Positions 10,056-19,696 are shown, numbered from the stretch's first letter. The stretch is 64,000 nt of DNA from Odoribacteraceae bacterium (GCA_031276355.1 JAISNC010000028.1:48125-112124); one strand, 5' to 3'. Translations and numbers: made by a program. Notes: a model not told the origin generated them from the sequence alone.

Positions 10056-10201
10056 GTTATCTGTTGTTGATTTCACACACGGCCGCGAATATACAATTTC
10101 GTCATCTCCCCGCGCGCATTGTCGAAGATTTTTCCGGTTTTTAGCCCGCGGCGGGCATTTCTCGACGAGGGAAAAAGAAAATGCGTATTTTTGCAAGAAA
10201 A

Positions 10202-10732
10202 ATGAATGCCATGAGAAGATTAATGCTTTTAATCACCTGCGCGATGCTGGGAGGGAGCGCGATAGCGCAAGAAGACCGGGGGTATATCGTCGAGGTCGGG
10301 GAGATGGCCCCGAACATCGACTTGATTTTCCCCGATGGGACAAAAACACGGTTACACGACCTGAAAGGAAACGTGATCATGCTGCAATTCACGGCCAGCT
10401 GGTGTGGCGTTTGTCGCCAGGAGATGCCGTTTATCGAGCGGGAGATCTGGCTCAAGCACAAGAATAACCCGCGCTTTCGCTTGTATGGTATCGACCTGAT
10501 GGAGTCGAAAGAGGTGACCGCCAAGTTTGCCGCCGACACCCGTGTCACCTACCCCCTGCTCTTGGACCCGGAGGGGAAAGCGTTCTATTCCGTGGCCGCC
10601 AAGGGGGCCGGAGTCACCCGTAACGTCATCATCGACGCGACGGGCAAGATCGTCTTTCTCTCCCGTCTCTTCGACAAAAAAGAGTTCGCCGAGATGGTGA
10701 ACGTGATCAATAAACTCTTGCAAGGCGCGTGA
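10202..10732 (+). CDS. TlpA-like thioredoxin-fold protein
   Basis: FTASWCGVCRQEMPFIE active site; signal-peptide-like N-terminus. Confidence 0.85.
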   Translation: MNAMRRLMLLITCAMLGGSAIAQEDRGYIVEVGEMAPNIDLIFPDGTKTRLHDLKGNVIMLQFTASWCGVCRQEMPFIEREIWLKHKNNPRFRLYGIDLMESKEVTAKFAADTRVTYPLLLDPEGKAFYSVAAKGAGVTRNVIIDATGKIVFLSRLFDKKEFAEMVNVINKLLQGA

Positions 10733-10757
10733 TTACCGGCGCGACAACATGAGCGAC

Positions 10758-12395
10758 CTATTGTTGAACGGCCATGTTTTCTATGGTCATGTTCTCCAAT
10801 GCCTTCTGGAACGTCTCGTCCATCTGCAACAGGATCGGGTAAAAGCCGTCGTCGTCGATCACGTGGCGGGCGATGTAGGCCTTGACGCGGTTATCGAGCC
10901 ACGCGCGGGAGGCCCGGATGTCGGCCTCGTCGCGTTTTAACCCCCGTTCCGCCGCGTAATTTGCCAGGTCGTTGACCAGGTTATAGCGATTCAGGTAGGC
11001 GAGTATCTCGTCAACCTCTTTCATGCCGGAGAGACGCGCGCGGTGGTGATCCATGAAGTCGATCGTGAACTCGTAGAGGAAATTCGACCGCAGGATAGCG
11101 TTCAAGTAACGCGTGTTGCCGCTCGTGTCCACGGGGACGAAGATATCCGGCATGATCCCGCCGCCGCCGTAGACGGGACGACCGTCGAGGGTGTGGAACT
11201 TCAGCTTCTCGTCGAAGACGATGCTATCCTTTTCCGAGAACTCCCCGTGCAAGGCCCGCGTGTAGAGGTCGCTGTAATACTTCTCCTTCCCCTCCTCGTA
11301 CGATTTCTGTATGGAGCGCCCCGAGGGGATATAATAGCGTGCCACCGTCAGGCGCAGGGCCGAGCCGTCGGGCAGTAGCCGCTGCTCTTGCACCAGTCCC
11401 TTGCCGAAGGAGCGTCGCCCGATGACGAGGCCCCGGTCGTTGTCCTGGATGGCCCCCGCGAAGATCTCGCTGGCCGACGCGCTGAACTCGTCAATGAGCA
11501 CCGTCAGGCGGATATCCTGGAAGTGGCCCCGGCCCGTCGAGTGGTACTCCTTGCGGGGCGAGGCTTGTCCCTCCGTGTAGAGCATGAGACGGTTAGCATC
11601 GAGGAACTCGTTGATCATCTGGAGGGTGATGGGGAGCACGCCTCCCTCGTTGCCCCGCAGGTCGACGATCACCTTGCGCGCCCCGCGCGATGTCAATTTC
11701 GAGAGGGCCTGCGTGAACTCCGTGAGCGTGTTCATGTCGAAGGTGGAGACCTTCACGTATCCCGTCGTATCGTTGGGCATGAAAGCCACGTCCACGCTCT
11801 TCAACGGGATGCTGCCCCGCGTGATCTGCTTCACGAACGGCACCTCCCCGCCCCGGTGGACGGTCAGGTTCACTTTCGTCCCGATCTCCCCGCGCATCAT
11901 GCTCATGATCTTGTCGGTATCCATCTTCTTGCCGGCCACGACGGTGTCATCCACCCGCGCGATCCGGTCGCCATCGCGGATGCCGGCCGCCTCGGAAGGC
12001 CCGCCCGGCACCACCTTGATCACCACCACCGTGTCCCTGTACTTGTAGAACTGTATACCGATTCCCCCGAAGTTCCCCAGGATGCTCTCTTGCGTGCGCT
12101 GCATGGCCTTGGCCGGGATATACACCGTGTGCGGGTCCAGCCCCTGGAGGAGGGCGGGGATGGCGACCTCCTCTTCCAGTTCGGTGATATTCACGCTATC
12201 CACGTAAGAGTGTTTGATCATCCCGAGGATATAGTCCAGCTTGCTCCCGTTGACGGGGAGGAAGTGGTGGCGGGCGGCCTGCCGCTGCCGGGTCACGGCG
12301 GGGGCGATCAGGATACCGAACACGACGGCCAACACCAACACGACGGGTGTCAACACGGCTCTTGAATTACTCTTGTTCATCTCGCTTGATTTCAT
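10758..12395 (-). CDS. S41 family carboxyl-terminal processing peptidase with PDZ domain
   Basis: GGIGIQFYKYRDTVVVIKVVPGGPSEAAGIRDGD (PDZ); VDLRGNEGG; IDEFSASASEIFAGAIQDNDRGLVIGRRSFGKGLVQ. Confidence 0.9.
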   Translation of the reverse strand: MKSSEMNKSNSRAVLTPVVLVLAVVFGILIAPAVTRQRQAARHHFLPVNGSKLDYILGMIKHSYVDSVNITELEEEVAIPALLQGLDPHTVYIPAKAMQRTQESILGNFGGIGIQFYKYRDTVVVIKVVPGGPSEAAGIRDGDRIARVDDTVVAGKKMDTDKIMSMMRGEIGTKVNLTVHRGGEVPFVKQITRGSIPLKSVDVAFMPNDTTGYVKVSTFDMNTLTEFTQALSKLTSRGARKVIVDLRGNEGGVLPITLQMINEFLDANRLMLYTEGQASPRKEYHSTGRGHFQDIRLTVLIDEFSASASEIFAGAIQDNDRGLVIGRRSFGKGLVQEQRLLPDGSALRLTVARYYIPSGRSIQKSYEEGKEKYYSDLYTRALHGEFSEKDSIVFDEKLKFHTLDGRPVYGGGGIMPDIFVPVDTSGNTRYLNAILRSNFLYEFTIDFMDHHRARLSGMKEVDEILAYLNRYNLVNDLANYAAERGLKRDEADIRASRAWLDNRVKAYIARHVIDDDGFYPILLQMDETFQKALENMTIENMAVQQ

Positions 12396-12810
12396 TAATA
12401 TCTATTAGTAATACCTCTATATGCGCTCTCCGCAGCAGTTCCACGCCGTCGATGCTGCGATAGTCCTCGGAGTAGACCACGCGCTTGATGCCGGCCTGGA
12501 TGATCAACTTGGCACACTCTATGCAGGGGGAGGCCGTCACGTAAAGCGTGGCTCCCTGGCTGCTGTTATTGGATTTCGCCACCTTCGTGATGGCGTTCGC
12601 CTCCGCGTGCAGGACGTGGGGCTTCGTTCGATTCTCCGCGTCCTCGCAAATGTTCTCGAAGCCGGCGGGCGTCCCGTTGTAGCCGTCCGAGATGATCGCC
12701 CCGTCACGCACGAGCAGCGCGCCCACCTGCCGGCGACGACAGTAGGAGTTCTCCGCCCAGATACGGGCCATCCGCAAGTAGCGTTCGTCTAAAAGTCGTT
12801 GCTTGGACAT
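12367..12810 (-). CDS. dCMP deaminase family protein
   Basis: HAEANAI...TASPCIECAKLIIQAGIKRVVY zinc-binding motifs. Confidence 0.88.
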   Translation of the reverse strand: MSKQRLLDERYLRMARIWAENSYCRRRQVGALLVRDGAIISDGYNGTPAGFENICEDAENRTKPHVLHAEANAITKVAKSNNSSQGATLYVTASPCIECAKLIIQAGIKRVVYSEDYRSIDGVELLRRAHIEVLLIDINEIKRDEQE

Positions 12811-12814
12811 GGCG

Positions 12815-13789
12815 TTATTTCTTTCGGCCCACCAGTTCGCGGATCACCTCCATGAAGGTCGCCCGGAACGCTTGTTTTACCTGGATCCGCTCGAGGGTCT
12901 CGAAACTTTTCTCGATATAATAGTCGATCTTCTGCCGGGCCACCCCGGCGATCCCCAACCGGTCATAGATCCGGGTCACGGCCGCGATCTTCTCCGCCGG
13001 CACGAACTCCTTCCTGGCGATCCATCCCAGCAACTCCTCGCGCGCGCTCCCCTCGGCCAACTCCAGGGCCTTGATCAGCATGTAGGTCTTTTTATTGGTC
13101 ACGATGTCGCCCCCGATATTCTTCCCGAACTCCCGGACGTCCCCGTAGACATCAAGGTAATCGTCCTGCAGCTGGAAGGCTTGCCCGAGGTGACCGCCGA
13201 ACTCGTAGAGGGTCATGTACTCGTTTTCCGGTGCCCCGGCGATCAGCGCCCCGTGGCGCAGGCTCCCGGCGATCAGCACGGAGGTTTTCAGGTAGATCAT
13301 CTTCAGGTACTCCTCCTCGGTGACATCGTCGCGGCTCTCGAACTCCATGTCGTACTGTTGCCCGCGGCAGACATCCAGCGCCACCTGGTTGAAGCCGTCG
13401 ATACCGCGCCGCAGGTACTTGTCATCGCAGTGCTCGATGCACTTGTAGGCCGTGACGGCCGCCGCGTCACCGCTCAGGATGGCGACGTTGCTATTCCATC
13501 TCTTGTGCACCGTCGGGCGCCCGCGGCGAAGGCTGGCATCGTCCATCACGTCGTCGTGGAGCAGGGTGTAGTTGTGGAAGATCTCGATCCCGATGGCCGG
13601 CTTCAGCGCCTTCTCCACGTCGTCGCGGTAGAGATTATAGGCCAACAACGCCAGCAGCGGGCGCAGGCGTTTTCCCCCGTCCTCCAGCATGTAGATGATC
13701 GGCTCGTAAAGCGAACGAGGCTCGCCAACGTACTCTTGCCGCTCCAGCTCCGCCTTGATCATCGCGCGCAGTTCTTCAATCGTGTGCAT
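12815..13789 (-). CDS. Polyprenyl (farnesyl/geranylgeranyl-type) diphosphate synthase
   Basis: GGKRLRPLLALLAY; LLHDDVMDDASLRRGRPTVH; QLQDDYLDVYG. Confidence 0.9.
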   Translation of the reverse strand: MHTIEELRAMIKAELERQEYVGEPRSLYEPIIYMLEDGGKRLRPLLALLAYNLYRDDVEKALKPAIGIEIFHNYTLLHDDVMDDASLRRGRPTVHKRWNSNVAILSGDAAAVTAYKCIEHCDDKYLRRGIDGFNQVALDVCRGQQYDMEFESRDDVTEEEYLKMIYLKTSVLIAGSLRHGALIAGAPENEYMTLYEFGGHLGQAFQLQDDYLDVYGDVREFGKNIGGDIVTNKKTYMLIKALELAEGSAREELLGWIARKEFVPAEKIAAVTRIYDRLGIAGVARQKIDYYIEKSFETLERIQVKQAFRATFMEVIRELVGRKK

Positions 13790-13944
13790 GATGTATTTTT
13801 TAAATAAGCCGCTAAAGTAGAAAAAAACCTTGATATATGGAAAAGTGAAAACGATCGAGGCCGGGCACACTATTCATTGACCGCGTACAACGCGTGTTGT
13901 ATAACCACGCTATAACGTTATAATCACCCTATAGAAATTTCCCA

Positions 13945-13961
13945 GGGCTGTCTCGAAAGCC
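13945..13961 (+). repeat. Copy B of the GGGCTGTCTCRAAAGCC repeat, left of adhesin gene 1
   Basis: gggctgtctcgaaagcc; inverted partner at 16729-16746. Confidence 0.65.
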
Positions 13962-14087
13962 AGGGGTCCATCACGAGTACACAGATCGAAGCAATCCATT
14001 GATTTACTGTCACTCGGATCGCCTCCCGCTCGTTCCTGGCAGTGCGCGATGACGAAAACCGCAGGTTCGCAATGACGTTCAGGTGTA

Positions 14088-14109
14088 GGGGCGAAAAATC
14101 TTTCGCCCC
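14088..14109 (+). repeat. Perfect 9-bp-stem hairpin GGGGCGAAA-AATC-TTTCGCCCC, duplicated at 62125-62146
   Basis: Direct reading; identical in both adhesin upstream regions. Confidence 0.8.
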
Positions 14110-14359
14110 CGCGTCGTTCTCGCTCTTCTCCGTCTCTTCCCGCATCAGAATTTCCATTTATAGTCATGATAAACAGCCGTGTGCCCGATAAAAGCGGGGG
14201 TGAATGAAAAAAAATAACTAAATTCACACATCTAATTAATTATATATTCATATATTTGTGTCGTCCAATCGCGTGTCGATGATTCGCAGGCAAGTGGCCT
14301 CGCGGCGGGGTGGCCGGTCGGGTCGTCGCGCGGGCCAGCGATAAATAAAACGATAAATT

Positions 14360-16597
14360 ATGAACGATAAAAATAGGAACAACATGAATACATCACGAAA
14401 TTGCTTGCTCGCGCTGGCGGCCCTCGCGGCCTTGTCGTGCGCGGACGAACCGGTGAACTCCACCGGCGACGAGGGTATCGAGACCACGATCGCCCTCTCT
14501 CTCACCGCGGCGCCCGAGTCCCCCGGCCTGGCCGGCACGCGGGCCTTGCCCGACCCGCTGGACGTGGACGAGGGCACCGACCTCGACTACATCGTCAAGG
14601 ACTTCTGGTTGTTGCAATTCAACGAGAACGGGCAACGGGTCGGCTCGCCCCGTTATTACACGATGCCCACGATGACGTCTACCACGGCGGTCGCGGTGAT
14701 CCTTCCCCCGGTCAACGAGACCTACAAGGGCGTGCTGATAGCCAACACCCATTCCGAATCGTTCGGCACCACGCTGGGGACCGTCACCACGCTGGCCGGC
14801 CTGGAAACCGTTTACAAGAGGATCTGGAACCTGGAAGACATGTACAATGCCACGAACACTCCCCCCGACTTGCTCATGAACGGCACGGTCAACGTGACCA
14901 GCGCCACCACCTCGTTGTCCTGCACGTTGTACCGTAACGTGGCCAAGTTCACGCTGACGCTTAACAACACTGCCACCTCGGGCGTGACGATCACCTCCGT
15001 GCAGGTGCGCAACGTGCCCGATCGCCTCTTCTATTTCGACCGGTGGTTTGACGGCGACGCACCCCCGAGCCCCTCGGCCACTCAATCGGGCCTGCTCGAC
15101 CTTCCCGCTGACGAGTTCGAGCTGCTTCCCGGCAGCATCGTGAAGACGCTGCGCTATTACCTGCCCCGTAACCGCCAGGGTACTACCGGGGCAAGCACGG
15201 AAGCCGGGAAGAACGTGGGCGCGCCCACGCGCGCCACCTACATCGAGATCATGGCCGTGACCGCTGGCGAGATCGCGGACGGCGGGGGCAAGCCGTTGCG
15301 CTATCGCTTCTACCTTGGCGCGAACATGAAGAACGATTTCAACATCGAGCCGAATTTCCACTACACGCTCCCGGTCGTCTTTACTACCGCGGGAGACGTC
15401 GAGCAGGACAACCGCGTGGAAAACCTGGGGCAGGTGCAACTGGCCGGGGCGAACTCCTACATCATCAACCCGCTTCCCGGGGCCGTGCAGACCACCTACG
15501 GCGTGCCCGTTGACCGGATCAACAAGTTCTGGAACTCCCCGGACGGGAAGATAACGGGCAACGTGCTTGCCGACGATATCCCGTGGGTGGCCGAGGTGAT
15601 CTGGCAGGATAAAGCGGACCCCCTGATCCAGTTCTGCGAGGCCAGCGGCGTACCCTCGGGCGACAGGTACGCGGGCACGGGGGACTCTTTTTTCCACTTC
15701 AGCCCCGCGGGGCCAACGGCCAGCGGGAACGTGTTGATCGGGGTCAGGAAAGAGGATGCCACCGAATACCTGTGGAGCTGGCACCTGTGGATCACGGGCT
15801 ACAACCCGGACGCCGTGGCGTCTGCCTGGCAGGATGACGTTTACGCGTACGCCGTTCCCGGCGGGGCCGTGCATCGTTATTCCGGCACGACGTGGAGCAC
15901 TAATTACGCCGATAAATTCATCATGGACCGTAACCTGGGCGCCGCCAGCGGCGCCCGCACCGATGGTCTTACCAAAACCAGCGGCCTGTACTACCAGTTC
16001 GGGCGCAAGGACCCGTTTCCCGCCGCGAGCGTTTATCTGTATGACGTGACTGGTGCCGCTCTCCCTCGCTACCATGCTAACGGCGATTGTATATCAAGGG
16101 TTATCGGGGAGACGACGCTCAAGATATCGGTGCAGAGGCCTTCTACCTTCTACGCCACGGGTGTCGACTGGATACAAAACAACCCGTATTACAATAACTC
16201 GTGGAATAACCCGGGATGGTATACTTCGGTACCGAAGGCCGGCAAGAGCCTTTTCGATCCCTGTCCCCCGGGGTGGAAGGTACCGCCCGTGCAGGGCACG
16301 TGGGAAACGTTTGTCCTTGCTGGTACTACGCCCAACGCCGTTGGTTATCCAGGAGTTGGCGCGGAATTCTACATGGGCGGGGCCGGCACAGGCGAAACGG
16401 CCTTCTATCCGCTGTCAGGCTCTCGCACTGCCACTCAAGGCATCACACACGAAGTGGGGGTCGTCGGCCCCTACTGGTCGGCCAAGGGGCTCGACACCTG
16501 GGGCGGTTATGTCTTGACGGTCGTCCCGTCCTCCGTGAACCCGTGGTACTTCTCGGCTCGCTCCAACGGCCTTTCCGTGCGCTGTATCCAAGAATAA
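14360..16597 (+). CDS. Adhesin / minor-fimbrial-tip-like lipoprotein (DUF4906-like architecture), paralog 1
   Basis: Lipobox LAALSC; C-terminal FIMDRNLGAASG...LYYQFGRKDPFP...FDPCPPGWKVP...SVRCIQE; alternative start at 14384. Confidence 0.65.
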   Translation: MNDKNRNNMNTSRNCLLALAALAALSCADEPVNSTGDEGIETTIALSLTAAPESPGLAGTRALPDPLDVDEGTDLDYIVKDFWLLQFNENGQRVGSPRYYTMPTMTSTTAVAVILPPVNETYKGVLIANTHSESFGTTLGTVTTLAGLETVYKRIWNLEDMYNATNTPPDLLMNGTVNVTSATTSLSCTLYRNVAKFTLTLNNTATSGVTITSVQVRNVPDRLFYFDRWFDGDAPPSPSATQSGLLDLPADEFELLPGSIVKTLRYYLPRNRQGTTGASTEAGKNVGAPTRATYIEIMAVTAGEIADGGGKPLRYRFYLGANMKNDFNIEPNFHYTLPVVFTTAGDVEQDNRVENLGQVQLAGANSYIINPLPGAVQTTYGVPVDRINKFWNSPDGKITGNVLADDIPWVAEVIWQDKADPLIQFCEASGVPSGDRYAGTGDSFFHFSPAGPTASGNVLIGVRKEDATEYLWSWHLWITGYNPDAVASAWQDDVYAYAVPGGAVHRYSGTTWSTNYADKFIMDRNLGAASGARTDGLTKTSGLYYQFGRKDPFPAASVYLYDVTGAALPRYHANGDCISRVIGETTLKISVQRPSTFYATGVDWIQNNPYYNNSWNNPGWYTSVPKAGKSLFDPCPPGWKVPPVQGTWETFVLAGTTPNAVGYPGVGAEFYMGGAGTGETAFYPLSGSRTATQGITHEVGVVGPYWSAKGLDTWGGYVLTVVPSSVNPWYFSARSNGLSVRCIQE

Positions 16598-16635
16598 AAG
16601 GGAGCGAAGCACCCACGCCCGTCTCCCGCACACCC

Positions 16636-16719
16636 CGTCATCGCGATCCGCGTAGCGGGAAGCAATCCAAAATGCGGTAAATCAATGGATTTGCTTCGAG
16701 TCATGCCCTCGCGATGACG
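16636..16719. repeat. Palindromic intergenic repeat (CGTCATCGCGA...TCGCGATGACG with inner AAGCAATCCA / TGGATTTGCTT)
   Basis: 11-bp perfect outer inverted repeat 16636-16646 / 16709-16719; related arms at ~13990-14080 and 62041-62115. Confidence 0.75.
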
Positions 16720-16728
16720 GCCATTCGA

Positions 16729-16746
16729 GGCTCTTGAGACAGCCCC
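16729..16746 (-). repeat. Copy C of the GGGCTGTCTC repeat, inverted, right of adhesin gene 1
   Basis: ggctcttgagacagcccc = reverse complement GGGGCTGTCTCAAGAGCC. Confidence 0.65.
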
Positions 16747-16815
16747 GGGCGCATGCCACACTCCCTCTCTGTAAAAAAAAATCTATCTGGCTATTGCTAT
16801 TTAATAATAAAATTA

Positions 16816-16823
16816 TAATTTTG
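16816..16823 (+). promoter_or_regulatory. Putative -7 box TAATTTTG with upstream TTG (~19 nt) for the beta-barrel gene
   Basis: ctattgctatttaataataaaattaTAATTTTG. Confidence 0.45.
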
Positions 16824-17049
16824 CACTGTCCTCTTGAATTCATTTAGCAGGCCTCCTGTATTCAAGGGTAATAAGAGTTTATCAATGAGGCCTTTTTACT
16901 CACATGTTTGTCAGAAGCTATGAAAAAAACTATCACTTTTTGGGGAACCTGCTTGCTCGTCGGGATAGCAAGCGTCGGGAAACGTGTATGTTGCTGGCCG
17001 CATCGGGGAAAATTGGGGAGGAGTTAAAATTTCAAAAAAATAATGACAC

Positions 17050-17568
17050 ATGAGAAACTTTATCTTACTATTGATGATCGTCCTCGCGTGGCCGTCGGCG
17101 GTCGCGGGACAAAAAAGAGCCTTCCCCCGCGTCAACTTCGAGTTCGGCGGGGGGATGAATTTCGGCGCCACTAAGGACGGGTGGCAGGAGGTGAAACAAG
17201 GCCCATCGCTCTTCATCGAGGGACGATACAATATCGACGAGCTACCGCTCGACGTGGGCCTCCAGATCGACATCTCCGCTTTCAGGCGAGAAACAGGGAT
17301 CGACTACACCCAGCCCCGCTCTTGGAAATTCATGCTCGTCAGCGATTACGCGTCGCGCCGTGCCCGCCTGGTATGTCCCTTCGCGGGAGTGGGCATCGGG
17401 ATCGCCACGGATGATAACCTGGCAAGTAACCTCTCGCCTGGCACGGCCCTTTGCCTGATGCCGCGCGTGGGCGTTCGCCTGCTCAAGCACGTGAGCCTGA
17501 CACTCGATTACGAGATCTCGCACGTGTCGCATAACCACTTCGACCTCAAGATCGGATTTTATTTGTAG
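17050..17568 (+). CDS. Small outer-membrane beta-barrel protein
   Basis: Signal peptide (MRNFILLLMIVLAWPSAVAGQ), alternating strands, C-terminal FDLKIGFYL. Confidence 0.65.
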   Translation: MRNFILLLMIVLAWPSAVAGQKRAFPRVNFEFGGGMNFGATKDGWQEVKQGPSLFIEGRYNIDELPLDVGLQIDISAFRRETGIDYTQPRSWKFMLVSDYASRRARLVCPFAGVGIGIATDDNLASNLSPGTALCLMPRVGVRLLKHVSLTLDYEISHVSHNHFDLKIGFYL

Positions 17569-17611
17569 ATACAGGCGAGGGGAGAAGACGCTTTCCTCTC
17601 CCTATAGCGAC

Positions 17612-17651
17612 AAGGGGGCGACTCGTTCTTGACGGGACGAGCGTCCCCCTT
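17612..17651. terminator. Hairpin between convergent genes (bidirectional terminator candidate)
   Basis: aagggggcgactcgt...acgagcgtccccctt, imperfect 15-bp stem, between CDS ends at 17568(+) and 17661(-). Confidence 0.6.
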
Positions 17652-17660
17652 CCCTTTCGA

Positions 17661-19166
17661 TCACCCGCAATGGAAATAGCGGCGCACGAGTTCCATGACT
17701 TTTGCCGGATCGCCCTGTATCTCGTCGCGAAGATGCCGGTCGTTAAACTGTTTCAACAGGGCGATCGTCCCGTCGACGAGGCGCGGGGAGAAGACCCCGT
17801 GTTGCTCGAAGACCGCTCGTTGCGCCTCCAGACAGCCGGCCGACTCGAAACAGGAAGCGGGCAGGCGACTCAGCCCGTCGGCCAGCGTCCGGCTCTCGTC
17901 GGCGAAGATATTCACGCCCACGTACCGCTCGCGGGCGTAGTCGATAGCGTTCTCCATCTCGAAACCGTGCCGCGCGGCGACGGCGAGGCCCGCCAGCAGC
18001 AGGTAGATGTCCGCCGAACCGTCCGGGCAACGAAATTCGACCGTCTGCCGCTGGCTGAAATCCGCGACGGGGGGTGTCTCCAGCGGGTTCGCCTCGACGA
18101 TCATCCCGTTGGCCCCTTCCGTCCAGCCCAACGGGACACGCACGAGCGCGGAACGGTTGCGGTCGCCCCAGCAGATAGCGGTAGGCGCCTCCTGGCGCGG
18201 CACGAGGCGGAAATAGGACGCGGGATTCGTGTTCCCGAAAGCCGTCAGCGCGGGGGCCAGGTCAAGGTATCCCGCGATGGCCTTCAGCGCGTCCGGGGAG
18301 AGCTTGCCGTTCTCGATCATGGCGTTGCGTCCCTCTCGTTTCAGGCGCGTGTGCACGTGCAGGCCACTGCCGGCCTTGCCCTCGGTGATCTTGGGCGCGA
18401 AGGTCAGGTTGACTCCCTGCTGGTGGGCCAACACGCGCAGGATCCACTTGGCGATCATCAGCTGGTCGGCCGCCTCTTCCAGCGGCACGGGCAGGAACTC
18501 GATCTCGTTCTGCTCGTAGAGAAGGCCATCGCGCGTGAAATTGCCCACCTCCGAGTGCCCGTACTTGATGCAACCACCGGCCTCCACGATGAGTTTCATG
18601 GCCTTCAACCGCGCGTCGCCCGATTTATTGAAAGGGGCCGACTCGTGGTAGCCCCGCTGGTCGTCGGCGGGGAAGAGATCGCCGGCGGCGCTCACGACGT
18701 AGTACTCCAGCTCGCCCATCACCTCGTACTCCAGGCCGGTCACCCGCCGCAACGCCTCGTGCGCTTTCCGGAGCGTGTACTCCGGGGAGGTTTCCAGCGG
18801 CGTGCCCTCCTTCGTGTAGAAACTACACAAGATGTCGAGCGCGGGGATGGGGGAGAAGGGGTTCAAGAACGCCGTGCGGTAACGGGGGACCACGTAGAGA
18901 TCGCTGGAGCCTGCCTCGATGTAGGGAAAGAGGCTGGAACCGTCGACGCGCTCGCCGCTGCTCAAGAGCGTATCCAGGTAGTCGATGTCGTGAAAGACGA
19001 TGTTGAGCGTCTTGAGGCGCCCGTCGGCCCCCGCGTAACGGAGGTTGACAACTTCGATGTTGTTGGCAGAGATGTAACGCAAGATGTCCGTCTTGGTAAA
19101 CGCGCGGCGTTCCTTGCCGAGAAAATGGACCAACGGGTCCGCGCTTGCCTTTAATTTATTTCCCAT
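17661..19166 (-). CDS. Glutamine synthetase
   Basis: MGNKLKASADPLVHFLG...VNLRYAGADGRLKTLNIVFHDID...NPASYFRLVPRQEAPTAICWGDRNRSALVRVPLGW; start reassigned from the over-extended ORF. Confidence 0.9.
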   Translation of the reverse strand: MGNKLKASADPLVHFLGKERRAFTKTDILRYISANNIEVVNLRYAGADGRLKTLNIVFHDIDYLDTLLSSGERVDGSSLFPYIEAGSSDLYVVPRYRTAFLNPFSPIPALDILCSFYTKEGTPLETSPEYTLRKAHEALRRVTGLEYEVMGELEYYVVSAAGDLFPADDQRGYHESAPFNKSGDARLKAMKLIVEAGGCIKYGHSEVGNFTRDGLLYEQNEIEFLPVPLEEAADQLMIAKWILRVLAHQQGVNLTFAPKITEGKAGSGLHVHTRLKREGRNAMIENGKLSPDALKAIAGYLDLAPALTAFGNTNPASYFRLVPRQEAPTAICWGDRNRSALVRVPLGWTEGANGMIVEANPLETPPVADFSQRQTVEFRCPDGSADIYLLLAGLAVAARHGFEMENAIDYARERYVGVNIFADESRTLADGLSRLPASCFESAGCLEAQRAVFEQHGVFSPRLVDGTIALLKQFNDRHLRDEIQGDPAKVMELVRRYFHCG

Positions 19167-19243
19167 GATGTTTATTTTCGGGTTGCCCCGGGTATGACTT
19201 GTGTTTTTAAAATCCGGCGACAAATATAGGTGATTTTCCCGGA

Positions 19244-19696
19244 TCACGCGCCTTCGTCGCCCGCGTAGAAGGGGATACCGGGCAGGAGGTGAAAAGCACC
19301 ACCCACGACCTCCCCGCAGAGGTGGACACGCCCGTTGGTAATCGCCACGAGGCGGGCCTCGACCGAGAGGTTGTAACGAAACACCTGGTCGAACGTCGCA
19401 CGCGTTAACGGGACATCGGGAGCCTTGCACTCGACGATGAGGTAAGGGACGCCGCGCCGGTCGTGACACACCACGTCGAAACGCTTCCGCAGGCCGCACA
19501 CCTCGATCTCCTGCTCGACGGCGATGAGCGTTTCGGGATACCCCCGGTGATCGGCGAGGAAGCGGATCAGGTGCTGGCGCACCCACTCCTCCGGGGTGAG
19601 CATCACGTAACGCTTGCGCGTCCGGTCGAAGATGTAGAGACGGCCGTCGATCTTCTTGACCCGGTAGTCAAAAGCGGGGAAGTCTAACACGTTCAC
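19244..19696 (-). CDS. Stand-alone HsdR N-terminal-like (PD-(D/E)XK-type) domain protein
   Basis: EIEVCGLRKRFDVVCHDRRGVPYLIVECKAPDVPLTRATFDQVFRYN; GTG start overlaps the queA stop. Confidence 0.75.
   Translation of the reverse strand: MNVLDFPAFDYRVKKIDGRLYIFDRTRKRYVMLTPEEWVRQHLIRFLADHRGYPETLIAVEQEIEVCGLRKRFDVVCHDRRGVPYLIVECKAPDVPLTRATFDQVFRYNLSVEARLVAITNGRVHLCGEVVGGAFHLLPGIPFYAGDEGA

Noticed and set aside
14393-16075. 560-codon - strand ORF antisense to adhesin gene 1 (and 62930-63871 antisense to gene 2)
   Set aside because: Both are antisense shadows of paralogous genes; the similarity between them follows from the sense-strand similarity.
17670-19154. 494-codon + strand ORF antisense to glutamine synthetase
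   Set aside because: Mirror-frame artefact of a confidently identified enzyme.
17661-19586. Apparent 641-aa glutamine synthetase
   Set aside because: The Arg/Pro-rich N-terminal extension is not protein-like; true start at MGNKLK (19166).
19244-19696. Type I restriction system
   Set aside because: Only an HsdR-N-like domain; no helicase, HsdM or HsdS nearby.
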